Part shown: positions 33,581-42,286 of the stretch, piece after piece
Numbering within the stretch: the first letter of the stretch is position 1
Layout: each line of letters starts with the position of its first letter
Assembly: GCA_038240015.1 (NCBI GenBank)
Contig: JBBSEF010000007.1
Coordinates: 14,048 to 78,047 of the forward strand
DNA from: CAHJXF01 sp038240015
GTDB lineage: Bacteria > Pseudomonadota > Gammaproteobacteria > Burkholderiales > Burkholderiaceae_D
DNA: 64,000 nucleotides
Reading direction: 5' to 3'
Translations under genes and position numbers: made by a program
Notes under the pieces: generated by a model
What the model saw: only the letters and a program-made list of their open reading frames with translations
What the model was told of the DNA's origin: nothing
The model's database searches: none

Positions 33581-34003
33581 TCAGCCGATTTTTGCGTTCA
33601 AGCGACGCGCATGATGGGCGAGCAAGGAGGGGAGAGCGGTAACCGCTTTTTCAGCCTCCCGCGTCTTGCCTCCTTCTTTGAGTGACAAGAGCAAGCGGGT
33701 GACAACTCCCTGCTGCGGCAGGCTGACGCCAAAATACAAAAGTCGATCGCGATGAAATATCGCAAGGGTCGGAAAATCCTCCACATCGATATCACCGGCC
33801 AAAGCGGCATCGTCCTCGACATCGAGCCAGACGAACGCGACGTCCGCGTGATTCGCCGCGAGCGCGGCGAATTCTTCGCGAAACTGCTTGCATACGTCGC
33901 ACCAGGCCGCGCACAGACTTACAACGAGAAACTCCCGCTGATTGAGCTCGGATGCCAATAGCGTCGAATCGCGGATCGAGGTTGTTAGTAAACGCGTAGT
34001 CAT
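33581..34003 (-). CDS. Thioredoxin-fold protein with WCDVC motif
   Basis: This 140-residue protein has a single thioredoxin domain. CAAWCDVCKQF carries the redox motif WCxxC near residues 34-38, followed by FVWLDVEDDAALAGDIDVEDFPTLAIF with the cis-Pro. The tail is helical and basic. No signal peptide is evident, so it is probably cytoplasmic. It converges with ftsY. The start was taken as the ATG three codons after a TTG. Similar proteins are often annotated simply as thioredoxin family protein. Confidence 0.8.
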   Translation of the reverse strand: MTTRLLTTSIRDSTLLASELNQREFLVVSLCAAWCDVCKQFREEFAALAANHADVAFVWLDVEDDAALAGDIDVEDFPTLAIFHRDRLLYFGVSLPQQGVVTRLLLSLKEGGKTREAEKAVTALPSLLAHHARRLNAKIG

Positions 34004-34100
34004 CCAAGACAAGGTTCGGGCGCTCGCTCACGTGCGAACAAGGTAGGCCATTGCAACCTGCCCGATTCTACCGCCTCATAACAACGGTCCTCCCCGAAAG

Positions 34101-34391
34101 CTAGCGTCGCCAGTACAGCGGAAAGCGGCCTGGTGAATGAACAACCAGCGGCGCTTCGAAAATGACGCTGGCCGACGAGCAAGGAGGACCCTCCGCGGTA
34201 ATCACGGTCCTGCCACGCGCACTCAGCGTGTGAGTCGATCCTTCATTGAGAAAGACATCGTCGAGCTCGTCTTCTTCAGTGACCCAGATACGTCCCCGCA
34301 AAACATGCAAAGACGTCCCCTTGCTGTCGGCAATGGCAAGCGGGATGCCGGTCAAGAGACTGATTGGAAGGTGATCGAGAGTGAAGTGCAT
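34101..34391 (-). CDS. DUF2917 family protein
   Basis: This 96-residue protein matches DUF2917, a small beta-rich family common in Burkholderiales. LHVLRGRIWVTEEDELDDVFLNEGSTHTLSARGRTVITAE is the family core. Members often sit divergent to a LysR-type regulator, as here (34514). Start MHFTLDHLP was used rather than an in-frame ATG 11 codons upstream. Function is unknown. It may be the target of the neighbouring regulator. Confidence 0.82.
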   Translation of the reverse strand: MHFTLDHLPISLLTGIPLAIADSKGTSLHVLRGRIWVTEEDELDDVFLNEGSTHTLSARGRTVITAEGPPCSSASVIFEAPLVVHSPGRFPLYWRR

Positions 34392-34475
34392 GGTGCATTC
34401 TCCGAATTGCGTTTTGATTGCCAATCATGTTCTCGAGATAGGTGGATCGCAAACCATTTGTTGTGTAGGAAAAGA

Positions 34476-34496
34476 TTAGAAAAACTAACCTATAAT
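34476..34496 (+). promoter_or_regulatory. Candidate LysR box and -10 in front of the regulator gene
   Basis: TTAG-AAAAA-CTAA (34476-34488) is a perfect palindrome of the T-N11-A type recognised by LysR regulators. It abuts a consensus TATAAT (34491-34496). No good -35 is present, which fits an autoregulated or activator-dependent promoter shared with the divergent DUF2917 gene. Confidence 0.45.
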
Positions 34497-34513
34497 GGAT
34501 TTCGGATGCCCCC

Positions 34514-35422
34514 TTGATGATAAAACTTCCTCCTCTAAATGCGGTACGCGCTTTCGAGTCCGCTGCGCGCCTGGGGGGAATGCGTCAGGCGGCAGAAGAA
34601 CTATTCGTGACTCCGGGCGCGATCAGCCAGCAGATTCGCTCGCTCGAGGAGCATTTCGGCGTACCGCTGTTCGAGCGGATTGCGCGCGCCATTCACCTTA
34701 CGGTGGCAGGTCAGGAGTTTTATTCCGCAGTGACGCGGAATTTGCGCGGCATCGCTCAAGCTGCCGATCGATTGAGGCCGGGAGAACAACAAATCGCGCT
34801 TACTGTGGCGCCGGATTTTGCGTCGAGATGGCTCATGCCGCGGCTCGGCGCATTTACTGCCCTCTATCCAAAGGTCGAGGTGCGCGTCGATGCCTCATTC
34901 GCCGTTGCTGACTTTGAACGCGATCATTTCGATCTCGGAATTCGCACCTCACTTCATCCCCCTGCCCATCTCCAGTCGAAGCTCTTGCTGCCGCAGCGCG
35001 TCCGACCCTATTGCAGCCGCCCTTACTTCGACAATTTGTTCAGAAAGCGGGTCAAGGCGGACGCATGGGCACACGCACGGCTGCTGCATGAAAATCACCC
35101 CTTTGATCTCTGGACACAATGGCTCAGCATGCGCGGATTGGCAGAGTCCAACGCTGAAACGGGTCTTTACTTCAGCCATGGGCAATTGGCGATCCTGGCT
35201 GCAATCGACGGTGAGGGTGCGACATTGCAACCTGCTGAATACGTCGATCGAGAAGTAGCCAGCGGCGCCCTGGTCGCTGCCGACCGCGCCATTTACGAAA
35301 GTGGCCTCGGCTACTATCTCGTTTGGCCACGCAGACCCCTCAGAGCTCCCGCCGAAAAATTCAAGGAATGGATACTTGGATTCGTGAACGCGGTCCCGCC
35401 AAACAAGCATGCAACGGCTTGA
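34514..35422 (+). CDS. LysR-type transcriptional regulator, GcvA-like
   Basis: This 302-residue regulator starts PPLNAVRAFESAARLGGMRQAAEELFVTPGAISQQIRSLEEHFGVPLFERI, a typical winged helix-turn-helix of the GcvA subgroup. A periplasmic-binding-like effector domain follows (about 95-295, including the PRLGAFTALYPKVEVRVDASFAVADFERDHFDLGIR segment). The inducer is unknown. It diverges from the DUF2917 gene. Its 3' end overlaps the ftsX start by 14 nt, so it occupies the position of ftsE in the standard ftsY-ftsE-ftsX-rpoH order. Confidence 0.92.
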   Translation: MMIKLPPLNAVRAFESAARLGGMRQAAEELFVTPGAISQQIRSLEEHFGVPLFERIARAIHLTVAGQEFYSAVTRNLRGIAQAADRLRPGEQQIALTVAPDFASRWLMPRLGAFTALYPKVEVRVDASFAVADFERDHFDLGIRTSLHPPAHLQSKLLLPQRVRPYCSRPYFDNLFRKRVKADAWAHARLLHENHPFDLWTQWLSMRGLAESNAETGLYFSHGQLAILAAIDGEGATLQPAEYVDREVASGALVAADRAIYESGLGYYLVWPRRPLRAPAEKFKEWILGFVNAVPPNKHATA

Positions 35423-36365
35423 TCCATCTCTCGGCACTTCCGAGGCGACCGCCGAGGTCGTCCGCGCCGCCGATCACCCATCGTCGTCGGTGCGAACGGC
35501 TGCAACAATTTTTTCCGCACAGCTCTCGGTGGTTTTTCTCGCGATCTTCGTGACAGGGTTGACTACCTCTATCGCGCTCTTGACGTGGAATGTCTGGCAG
35601 ACGACGCCGAGCGTGTTGAACCAGATGGTCAGCGCAACCAAAATCGTGGTATTCATGGATCCGACGAGTACGCGGCGGGACGCCGAAGCCATCGTCACCC
35701 GATTGCAAACGCTGCCGGGCGTCAAAAGCGCTCGCCTGCGTCCGAAAGAAGAGCTGTTGTCGGGAATGGATGCAGCTTTGCGGAATGCTCTTCGACTATC
35801 CGGCGACATCAGTTTGCCGGACGCGTGGGAGTTGTCGCTTCACGCCAGCGGGGGTCCCAATGACGCGGGACTGGGTTCGCTGGCCTCTACTGCTGAGCAA
35901 GTGCAACGGGCTGCCATGGAAATACCAGGCGTGGAATCAGTTCGATTTGACCGCCTGTGGCTTGCCGACCTAGACCGCTGGATCAAGGCGTTGCGAGATG
36001 CGTCGAAGATTCTATCGGTGAGCTTTTTCGTCGCGATATTTATTCTGATGTTTGTCCCGTTCTTTCTCGCGACCCGTGTATTGAGAAATCACGCGATGGT
36101 CGGCACGTCGTACATAACGGGCTCCAACATCAAAGTGTTCGTTTACATTGGCTTGTTTTTGGGTGGACTGGGTGCAATTGCGACCCTCCTGATGTACGCA
36201 AGCGCCGCAGTAATGCTGCGCGGATTTGTTACGCATACCCTTGGCGGGATGCAAACTTGGCTGGGCGCTGCCGGTCAATCGAAAGCCGAAGATGCGAGCA
36301 CCGTTATCGTGTTGATGCTCGCTAGCGCCTTGACCGCTTCGCTGCTCGCGGGGCGCAACAAATAG
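35409..36365 (+). CDS. ftsX: Cell division protein FtsX
   Basis: FtsX is the membrane half of the FtsEX complex that activates EnvC-type murein hydrolase regulators at the septum. The 318-residue protein has the expected topology. Helix 1 is LSVVFLAIFVTGLTTSIALL. The periplasmic loop is about 60-205 (KIVVFMDPTSTRRDAEAIV). Three more helices follow, from ILSVSFFVAIFILMFVPFFLATRVLRNH to the C-terminus. EnvC is also present in this window. The ATPase gene ftsE, normally immediately upstream and overlapping, is missing from here. Confidence 0.9.
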   Translation: MQRLDPSLGTSEATAEVVRAADHPSSSVRTAATIFSAQLSVVFLAIFVTGLTTSIALLTWNVWQTTPSVLNQMVSATKIVVFMDPTSTRRDAEAIVTRLQTLPGVKSARLRPKEELLSGMDAALRNALRLSGDISLPDAWELSLHASGGPNDAGLGSLASTAEQVQRAAMEIPGVESVRFDRLWLADLDRWIKALRDASKILSVSFFVAIFILMFVPFFLATRVLRNHAMVGTSYITGSNIKVFVYIGLFLGGLGAIATLLMYASAAVMLRGFVTHTLGGMQTWLGAAGQSKAEDASTVIVLMLASALTASLLAGRNK

Positions 36366-36449
36366 GCGTCGCAGCGGTCGCCGATAGGATTCATAAATTT
36401 ACAAGCTGATTTCCGTGAAGACGAACTATCGGTGGGTCTACGAGTCGAA

Positions 36450-36476
36450 TTGGCACTCGATGCGCGAGAGTGCTAA
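36450..36476 (+). promoter_or_regulatory. CIRCE operator (HrcA site) upstream of rpoH
   Basis: TTGGCACTC-N9-GAGTGCTAA matches the CIRCE consensus TTAGCACTC-N9-GAGTGCTAA with one mismatch in the left arm. It lies 26 nt before the rpoH ATG. HrcA binding here would couple sigma-32 level to the chaperonin-dependent heat-shock repressor. Confidence 0.85.
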
Positions 36477-36502
36477 AATGCGTCGTGACGAAAGGAAATC
36501 AG

Positions 36503-37432
36503 ATGACTGATTTGGCAATGACGAAAGACTGGGGGTTTGAGCGTCCCGCAAACGGTGGCGCTGCTCGACTCATGCTCGCAGTGGCGAATCCCGGTGCGAT
36601 GGGTACGATCGACTCTTATATTCAAGCGGTGAACAAGCTTCCGATGCTTTCGGCGGAAGAAGAACATGAATACGCGGTACGTCTTCGCGATAACGAAGAT
36701 CTGGAGGCTGCGCGTCGCCTGGTGCTTTCACATTTGCGTTTGGTTGTGTCGATCGCGCGGGGCTACCTCGGCTATGGGCTGCCGCATAGCGACCTCATCC
36801 AGGAAGGCAATATCGGTTTGATGAAAGCGGTCAAGCGCTTCGATCCGACACGCGGCGTTCGACTCGTGTCGTTTGCGATGCATTGGGTCAGGGCTGAAAT
36901 GCACGAGTACATCCTGAAGAATTGGAGACTCGTCAAGGTCGCGACCACGAAGGCGCAGCGCAAATTGTTCTTCAACCTGCGCTCGCACAAGTCCGGTATT
37001 CAGACGTTCACGCCCGCCGAGGTCGACGCATTGGCGAAAAAATTGAACGTCAAGCGCGAAGAAGTGATTGAGATGGAGACGCGCCTTTCAGGTGGCGACA
37101 TCGCGCTCGAGGGCCAGGTCGATGACGGCGAAGAGTCGTTTGCACCGATCGCCTATCTCAAGGACGAGAACAACGAGCCCACGCGCGTGCTGGAGGCGAA
37201 GCGTCGCGATCGCATGCATACCGCCGGTATTGCCGCGGCGCTCGACAAGCTCGATCCACGGAGCCGTCGCATCGTAGAAGCGCGCTGGCTCGCAGAGGAT
37301 GCCGATGGGGCCGTCGGCAGCGCAACGCTTCATGATCTTGCCGACGAATTCGGTGTGTCTGCCGAGCGCATACGGCAAATCGAAGTGGCAGCTATGAAGA
37401 AAATGAAAACTGCACTGGCGGCATTCCAATAA
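36503..37432 (+). CDS. rpoH: RNA polymerase sigma factor RpoH (sigma-32)
   Basis: RpoH directs heat-shock transcription. The 309-residue protein has region 1.2 near YIQAVNKLPMLSAEEEHEYAVRL, region 2 with LVLSHLRLVVSIARGYLGYGLPHSDLIQEGNIGLMKAVKRFDP and the -10-binding FAMHWVRAEMHEYILKNWRLVK, an RpoH box in the QRKLFFNLR segment, and a region 4.2 helix-turn-helix (LHDLADEFGVSAERIRQIEVAAMKKMK). GAAAGGA precedes the ATG at 36503. The upstream in-frame GTG start was rejected. A CIRCE element overlaps the promoter region and a terminator follows. Confidence 0.96.
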   Translation: MTDLAMTKDWGFERPANGGAARLMLAVANPGAMGTIDSYIQAVNKLPMLSAEEEHEYAVRLRDNEDLEAARRLVLSHLRLVVSIARGYLGYGLPHSDLIQEGNIGLMKAVKRFDPTRGVRLVSFAMHWVRAEMHEYILKNWRLVKVATTKAQRKLFFNLRSHKSGIQTFTPAEVDALAKKLNVKREEVIEMETRLSGGDIALEGQVDDGEESFAPIAYLKDENNEPTRVLEAKRRDRMHTAGIAAALDKLDPRSRRIVEARWLAEDADGAVGSATLHDLADEFGVSAERIRQIEVAAMKKMKTALAAFQ

Positions 37433-37459
37433 CGCCTGCGAGCGGCGGTGCTCGACCAG

Positions 37460-37485
37460 CCCTCGTGCGAGCGAGGGATTTTTTT
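37460..37485 (+). terminator. Rho-independent terminator after rpoH
   Basis: CCCTCG (37460-37465) and CGAGGG (37472-37477) form a 6-bp stem followed by ATTTTTTT. It overlaps the last bases of the convergent lysA gene. Confidence 0.75.
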
Positions 37486-38812
37486 ATGTGCCGCGTAGTA
37501 CAACGGCGTGCTCGCCTGCGTAGAGTGACGCAATCGACTCGCGCTCGCGTATCACGTGGACGTCGTCGCCATCAACGAGCAATTCGATTGCTCTTGGCCT
37601 TGTGTTGTAGTTCGACGCCATCGTCATCGCATAGGCGCCTGCGGACAGGAACGCTACAAGATCTCCCTCAGCGAGTTTGAGTTTGCGGGCGCGGGCGAGC
37701 CAATCGCCGGATTCGCAGATCGGACCGACCAGGTCCCATACCGCTTCGGGCGCGTCCGATGTCTCGACAATCGGCACGACCTCATGCCACGCGTCATAGA
37801 GCGCGGGACGAATCAAATCATTCATCGCCGCATCGACGATTGCAAAATTTTTCGTTGCGCCCGGTTTCAACACCTCGACGGCGGTCATGAGTATCCCTGC
37901 CTTGCCGACCAGCGACCGGCCCGGCTCGAACATCAGCGCGATGGACTTGCCGCTGTGCCGGGCTTCGCGCCATGCGTTGATACGGGTGAATACGCGAGCG
38001 AGATAGTCGGCGGGCGCCGGTGGCATTGCGCCTGCCGATTCATTTCCGTAGCGGATGCCGAGCCCGCCGCCCAGATCGATATGTTCGATTTTGATTCCGT
38101 CTTCATCGAGCAGGTCGACGAGTTCGATCAGACGGTCGAGTGCCGCAAGCAGCGGCGCGTCGTCGAGCAGTTGCGAGCCGATGTGGCAATCGATACCGAT
38201 CACCTCGAGATGCGGCAAGCGCATCGCTTCACGATAGGCCGCGCGCGCGTCGCGATGGGCGATCCCGAATTTGTTCTCGGCGAGACCGGTCGAGATATAG
38301 GGATGGGTCCTGGCGTCGACATCGGGATTCACGCGCAGCGAAATGCGCGCGACGCATCCGGCTTCACCGGCGATCGCGGAGAGACGACGCAGCTCTGAGA
38401 GGGACTCGACGTTGAAGCAGTGAATTTCCGCAGCCAAGGCCGCGCGAATTTCCGCACTCGATTTACCGACGCCCGAAAAAATGACCTTGCCGGGATCAGC
38501 GCCTGCCGCGATCACGCGCGCCAGCTCGCCGCCCGAAACGATATCGAAGCCGGCGCCGAGGGACGCGAACAGATTCAGGATGGCGAGATTCGAATTGACC
38601 TTGACCGCGTAACACACCAGCGCGCCGCCGCGCGTGGCATACGCCGCAGCGCTGTGCGCGTACGCGGCATATGCATCGAGCAACGCGGCCTTCGAATACA
38701 CATACGCAGGCGTGCCGAAGCGCTCGGCAAGCGCGTCGAGCGCAACACGCTCGACATGCAACCGACCGCCGCGATATTCAAAATGCGGCGCGATATCCGG
38801 CGGCATTTTCAT
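37484..38812 (-). CDS. lysA: Diaminopimelate decarboxylase
   Basis: LysA converts meso-diaminopimelate to lysine with PLP. The 442-residue fold-III enzyme has the N-terminal YVYSKAALLDAYAAYA, the PLP lysine in CYAVKVNSN, HIGSQLLD, the glycine-rich IDLGGGLGIRYG, and the C-terminal CESGDWLARARKL followed by FLSAGAYAMTMASNYNTRPRA. Its start overlaps the stop of the lptM-like gene by 4 nt (ATGA), the conserved lptM-lysA order. Confidence 0.97.
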   Translation of the reverse strand: MKMPPDIAPHFEYRGGRLHVERVALDALAERFGTPAYVYSKAALLDAYAAYAHSAAAYATRGGALVCYAVKVNSNLAILNLFASLGAGFDIVSGGELARVIAAGADPGKVIFSGVGKSSAEIRAALAAEIHCFNVESLSELRRLSAIAGEAGCVARISLRVNPDVDARTHPYISTGLAENKFGIAHRDARAAYREAMRLPHLEVIGIDCHIGSQLLDDAPLLAALDRLIELVDLLDEDGIKIEHIDLGGGLGIRYGNESAGAMPPAPADYLARVFTRINAWREARHSGKSIALMFEPGRSLVGKAGILMTAVEVLKPGATKNFAIVDAAMNDLIRPALYDAWHEVVPIVETSDAPEAVWDLVGPICESGDWLARARKLKLAEGDLVAFLSAGAYAMTMASNYNTRPRAIELLVDGDDVHVIRERESIASLYAGEHAVVLRGT

Positions 38813-38970
38813 TTACGCTTGTCGGGATTGTCTTTGTCGGGCAGGTACAGCGGTCCACGCTGACCACAACCCGCAACGCCCACGGCAACCACGGCGACGA
38901 GCATCGCTACAATGCCCAGACGCAAAATCCGATTCGGCACAATGTGGTTCGGCGTCATCGGGCGCGACAT
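38809..38970 (-). CDS. lptM: Small lipoprotein LptM (YifL-like)
   Basis: LptM is a tiny outer-membrane lipoprotein that helps oxidative maturation of the LptD/LptE LPS translocon. The product has a hydrophobic signal and a lipobox (VAVVAVGVAGCGQRGPLYLPDKD). The CGQRGPLYLP after the lipidated Cys is the family signature. The start is uncertain: the ATG at 38970 or 38958 gives 53 or 49 residues, and an earlier in-frame ATG would overlap the cyaY start region. It is coupled to lysA by a 4-nt overlap and divergent from cyaY. Confidence 0.87.
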   Translation of the reverse strand: MSRPMTPNHIVPNRILRLGIVAMLVAVVAVGVAGCGQRGPLYLPDKDNPDKRK

Positions 38971-39006
38971 TATGTTGTTGATTTCAAAAACGGGTCGGAG
39001 TCTAGC

Positions 39007-39348
39007 ATGGGCAATCACGAGCACCGCATGACGTTTGCCGATCGCGTCGACGCGTGTTTATCTTCCTTTGAAACTTCGATCGATCGTCTATCCGACGAGT
39101 TCGATATCGATGTATTGCGCGCGGGCAATGTATTGACGTTGGCATTCGACAACCAGCATCGCATCATCGTCAACAGCCAGGAAGCGGCGAAGGAAATCTG
39201 GGTCGCAGCACGCTCGGGCGGCTTTCATTTTCGCTGGGATGACGCGACGAACCAATGGAACGACACACGCTCAGGCGATGACCTGCGCGATGCATTGGCG
39301 CGGCTGATCGAAATCGAGACTGGCGTTGCCCCCAAGCTTCAACTCTAG
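39007..39348 (+). CDS. cyaY: Frataxin-like iron-binding protein CyaY
   Basis: CyaY binds iron and modulates cysteine desulfurase IscS in Fe-S cluster assembly. The 113-residue protein has the acidic first helix (FADRVDACLSSFETSIDRLSDEFDID) and the beta-sheet core with LTLAFDNQHRIIVNSQEAAKEIWVAARSGGFHF. It starts at ATG 39007. An internal ATG at 39028 is also possible. The longer upstream frame overlaps lptM and is not coding. The lptM-cyaY divergent pair is conserved in proteobacteria. Confidence 0.93.
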   Translation: MGNHEHRMTFADRVDACLSSFETSIDRLSDEFDIDVLRAGNVLTLAFDNQHRIIVNSQEAAKEIWVAARSGGFHFRWDDATNQWNDTRSGDDLRDALARLIEIETGVAPKLQL

Positions 39349-39367
39349 AGAAATCGCATCGAGAACA

Positions 39368-41854
39368 TCAAGCACCGAAGGGCTTGTCGCGCGGGTCCTG
39401 GTAAACCGGACGCTCGGGACGAGGAGCGACCGGCAGCAGCGGCGGCTCTTCACTGCTCGGTGTCACATGAATCGGTGGGCCATTGGGTAAGGTCGATGGC
39501 GTCCCTTCAGACGATGCGGGCGCGGGATCCTCGAGACCCAACGACGGAACGCCCTGTCCCGGTTGATTCTCGACGTAAAAAACCTCGCCGTTCACGGTGA
39601 CGATGCCGGGAGGAACGAGCCGCTCTTTCTCGGGCACGCCCTTCAACGCCTTGCTCATATAGCCCAGCCAGATCGGCAACGCCAACCCGCCTCCGGTTTC
39701 ACGGTCACCGAGCGACCTCGGCTGATCGAAGCCGATCCACGCAATGCCTGCAAGATTGTCATTGCTGTAGCCCGCAAACCATGCATCGTGCGAATCGTTG
39801 GTGGTGCCGGTCTTGCCTGCGAGGTCGGTTCGTTTCAACACCGCCGTGATGCGAGCGGCCGTGCCGAATTTCGCGACGCTGCGAAGAAGGCTGTCGGTGA
39901 TGAACGCGTTGCGGGCATCGATCACGCGATTGGCTTCATCGCCTGCCACGAGTTTCTCCACCCGCGCAAGATCATGGCCGGAGGCATCGACGATGCGCGT
40001 GATGAAGAAAGGATTGATCTTGTATCCGCCGTTCGCAAAGACCGAATAAGCGCCGATCATTTCCCACGGCGTGACCGAGCCCGCGCCCAGCGCCATCGTG
40101 AGATAGGCCGGATGCTTCTCGGGCTCGAAACCAAAACGCGCCAGCGTGCTTTGCGCGTACTTGGGTCCGATCGACTGAAGCAGGCGAATCGAAACCATGT
40201 TCTTCGATTTGGCAAGCGCTTGCCGCATCGACATCGGACCTTCGAACTTGCCATCGTAGTTCTTCGGGTCCCACGCTTGACTTCCCGTGGTACCGGCATC
40301 GATATGGACGGGCGCGTCGTTGATGATGGTCGCGGGTGTGAACCCGCGTTCGAGCGCCGCTGAATAGATGAAGGGTTTGAAGCTCGAACCAGGCTGCCGC
40401 CACGCTTGCGTGACGTGGTTGAACTTGTTGCGGTTGTAATCGAAGCCGCCGACCAATGCGTGGATCGCTCCGTCCTTCACGCTCGACGCGATGAAGGCGG
40501 CTTGCACCGTCGGCATCTGGATGATCTCCCAGGCGCCCTTGGCATTCTTGATCACTCGGATGATGGCCCCGCGACGAATCCGTTTGGATTGCGGCGCTTT
40601 ATCCGAGAGCCCCGCAGCCGCGAACTTCAGGCCGTCGCCGGTGATGTCGATGGTCTCATCGACGCGTGCAGCGCGAACGTGTTTGATGCTCGCCTCGAGA
40701 ACCACCGCGGACAGAATGTCATCGCTGTCGGGATACTCGAGCAGGTTGTCCTCGATCGCCTGACTCAGGTCTTCCGCATTCGCCGGTGCATTCGCCCCTT
40801 CAGGCAATTCGACAAATGCTTCAGGTCCGTTGTAGCCGTGGCGGCGCTCGTAGTCGAGCACGCCCGCACGCAGCGATTGATACGCAACGTTCTGTTCGCC
40901 CGAGATCAGGGTCGTATGGACGCTCAGGCCTCGCGTGTAGGTCTCGTCTCGAAACTGTTCATAGGCGACCTGACGCGCCATTTCGGCGACGTATTCAGCG
41001 TGAACCGCAAAGCCTTCGCTTTCGAACTTGACCGCGGGGTGTTGCACGCGCGCCTTGTCGAAAGCGGCCTCGTCGATGTATCCGAGTTGCCGCATCCGAT
41101 CGAGCACATAGAGCTGGCGTTCGCCGGCGCGCTTGGGATTCACTACCGGATTTGCAGTCGACGGCGCCTTCGGAAGGCCTGCCAGCATCGCCGCTTCGGC
41201 CAGCGTCACGTCCGCGATCGACTTGCCGAAGTAGGTACGCTCGGCTGAAGCAAATCCATAGGCGCGCTGACCGAGATAAATCTGATTGATGTAGACCTCG
41301 AGAATCTGATCCTTCGAAAGATTCGCCTCGATCTTGAACGCAAGCAATGCTTCGTAGAACTTGCGGATATAACTCTGCTCGCTGGAGAGAAAGAAGTTGC
41401 GCGCGATCTGCTGCGTGATGGTCGACGCGCCCTGACGTCGCCCGCGCCCGAAAAAACTTCCATGAACAAGATTGTTCGTGCCCGCGCGAAGCACACCGAG
41501 GTAGTCGATCCCCCTGTGCTGATAGAAGCGCTCATCCTCCGCCGCGAGAATCGCCTGCTTCATGATCGCCGGCACTTCGTTGATCGAAACGATTGCCCGG
41601 CGTTCCTCTCCGAATTCGCCGATCAATACGCCATCGGCCGTATAAACCCGCAGAGGAATCTTGGGACGGTAGTCGGTGAGAGATTCAATCGACGGGAGGT
41701 TGCGATACGCAAGCGCCGTCGCAATCAACGCGACGAAGAAAAGACTGGCAAGACCGGCCGCGACGATCCCGACGGTTGAACCCAGGATGCGCCAGACAGG
41801 ATGCCGGAATTGCGATGGATTCGTCGAAGCGGGCGGAACGTGAGGACTTGGCAT
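39368..41854 (-). CDS. mrcA: Penicillin-binding protein 1A
   Basis: This 828-residue class A PBP polymerises and cross-links peptidoglycan. It has a cytoplasmic tail and one helix (STVGIVAAGLASLFFVALIATALAY). The GT51 domain (about 60-240) has EDERFYQHRGID and GASTITQQIARN. The transpeptidase domain has the nucleophile Ser in PGSSFKPFIYSAAL, a SKN triad and KTGTTNDSHDAW. The C-terminus is Pro-rich and probably disordered. It is divergent from pilM, as is widespread in proteobacteria (mrcA-pilMNOPQ). Confidence 0.97.
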   Translation of the reverse strand: MPSPHVPPASTNPSQFRHPVWRILGSTVGIVAAGLASLFFVALIATALAYRNLPSIESLTDYRPKIPLRVYTADGVLIGEFGEERRAIVSINEVPAIMKQAILAAEDERFYQHRGIDYLGVLRAGTNNLVHGSFFGRGRRQGASTITQQIARNFFLSSEQSYIRKFYEALLAFKIEANLSKDQILEVYINQIYLGQRAYGFASAERTYFGKSIADVTLAEAAMLAGLPKAPSTANPVVNPKRAGERQLYVLDRMRQLGYIDEAAFDKARVQHPAVKFESEGFAVHAEYVAEMARQVAYEQFRDETYTRGLSVHTTLISGEQNVAYQSLRAGVLDYERRHGYNGPEAFVELPEGANAPANAEDLSQAIEDNLLEYPDSDDILSAVVLEASIKHVRAARVDETIDITGDGLKFAAAGLSDKAPQSKRIRRGAIIRVIKNAKGAWEIIQMPTVQAAFIASSVKDGAIHALVGGFDYNRNKFNHVTQAWRQPGSSFKPFIYSAALERGFTPATIINDAPVHIDAGTTGSQAWDPKNYDGKFEGPMSMRQALAKSKNMVSIRLLQSIGPKYAQSTLARFGFEPEKHPAYLTMALGAGSVTPWEMIGAYSVFANGGYKINPFFITRIVDASGHDLARVEKLVAGDEANRVIDARNAFITDSLLRSVAKFGTAARITAVLKRTDLAGKTGTTNDSHDAWFAGYSNDNLAGIAWIGFDQPRSLGDRETGGGLALPIWLGYMSKALKGVPEKERLVPPGIVTVNGEVFYVENQPGQGVPSLGLEDPAPASSEGTPSTLPNGPPIHVTPSSEEPPLLPVAPRPERPVYQDPRDKPFGA

Positions 41855-42286
41855 GCCGAAAAAAGAGGAGGGGCCGCATACGCTCTTGCTCTGTGAAGCC
41901 GAGCGCGACAGAGCCGTCGATTATAGTCGCGCGCCTGATGCTTCGTGATGGCCGCCCGCCGCTGCGAGTTCCGACGACCGCTATCGAATGGCCGCCCATT
42001 TTCAATTGCGCGGAGCAAAAGACTAGATTGAATTGCACACATCAAAAACACGATTTCATAAGCCGTTCAAATGATTTACACGACCAGGCATCGGATCGCC
42101 GCCGCGTTTTGTTGTTTTTGCAGCGGGCTGCCCATTGGAATCCTTTACAGCGTCGAATCACTGTTGCTAGGATTTGATTCTCAATCGAGCAATATCCGCT
42201 AAACCCTCGAAAATAAAGATTTTTCTAGAGATTTTCATTCGTGATACTAAGAATTTCGCTTAGGCGATTTAGAAGGGGGATCCGCT
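41855..42286. other. 432-bp intergenic region between mrcA and pilM
   Basis: This divergent regulatory region becomes AT-rich toward pilM. A CTAAG/CTTAG inverted repeat lies at 42247-42263 and a strong Shine-Dalgarno AGAAGGGGGA at 42271-42280. No convincing gene or promoter hexamers were recognised. Confidence 0.5.
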
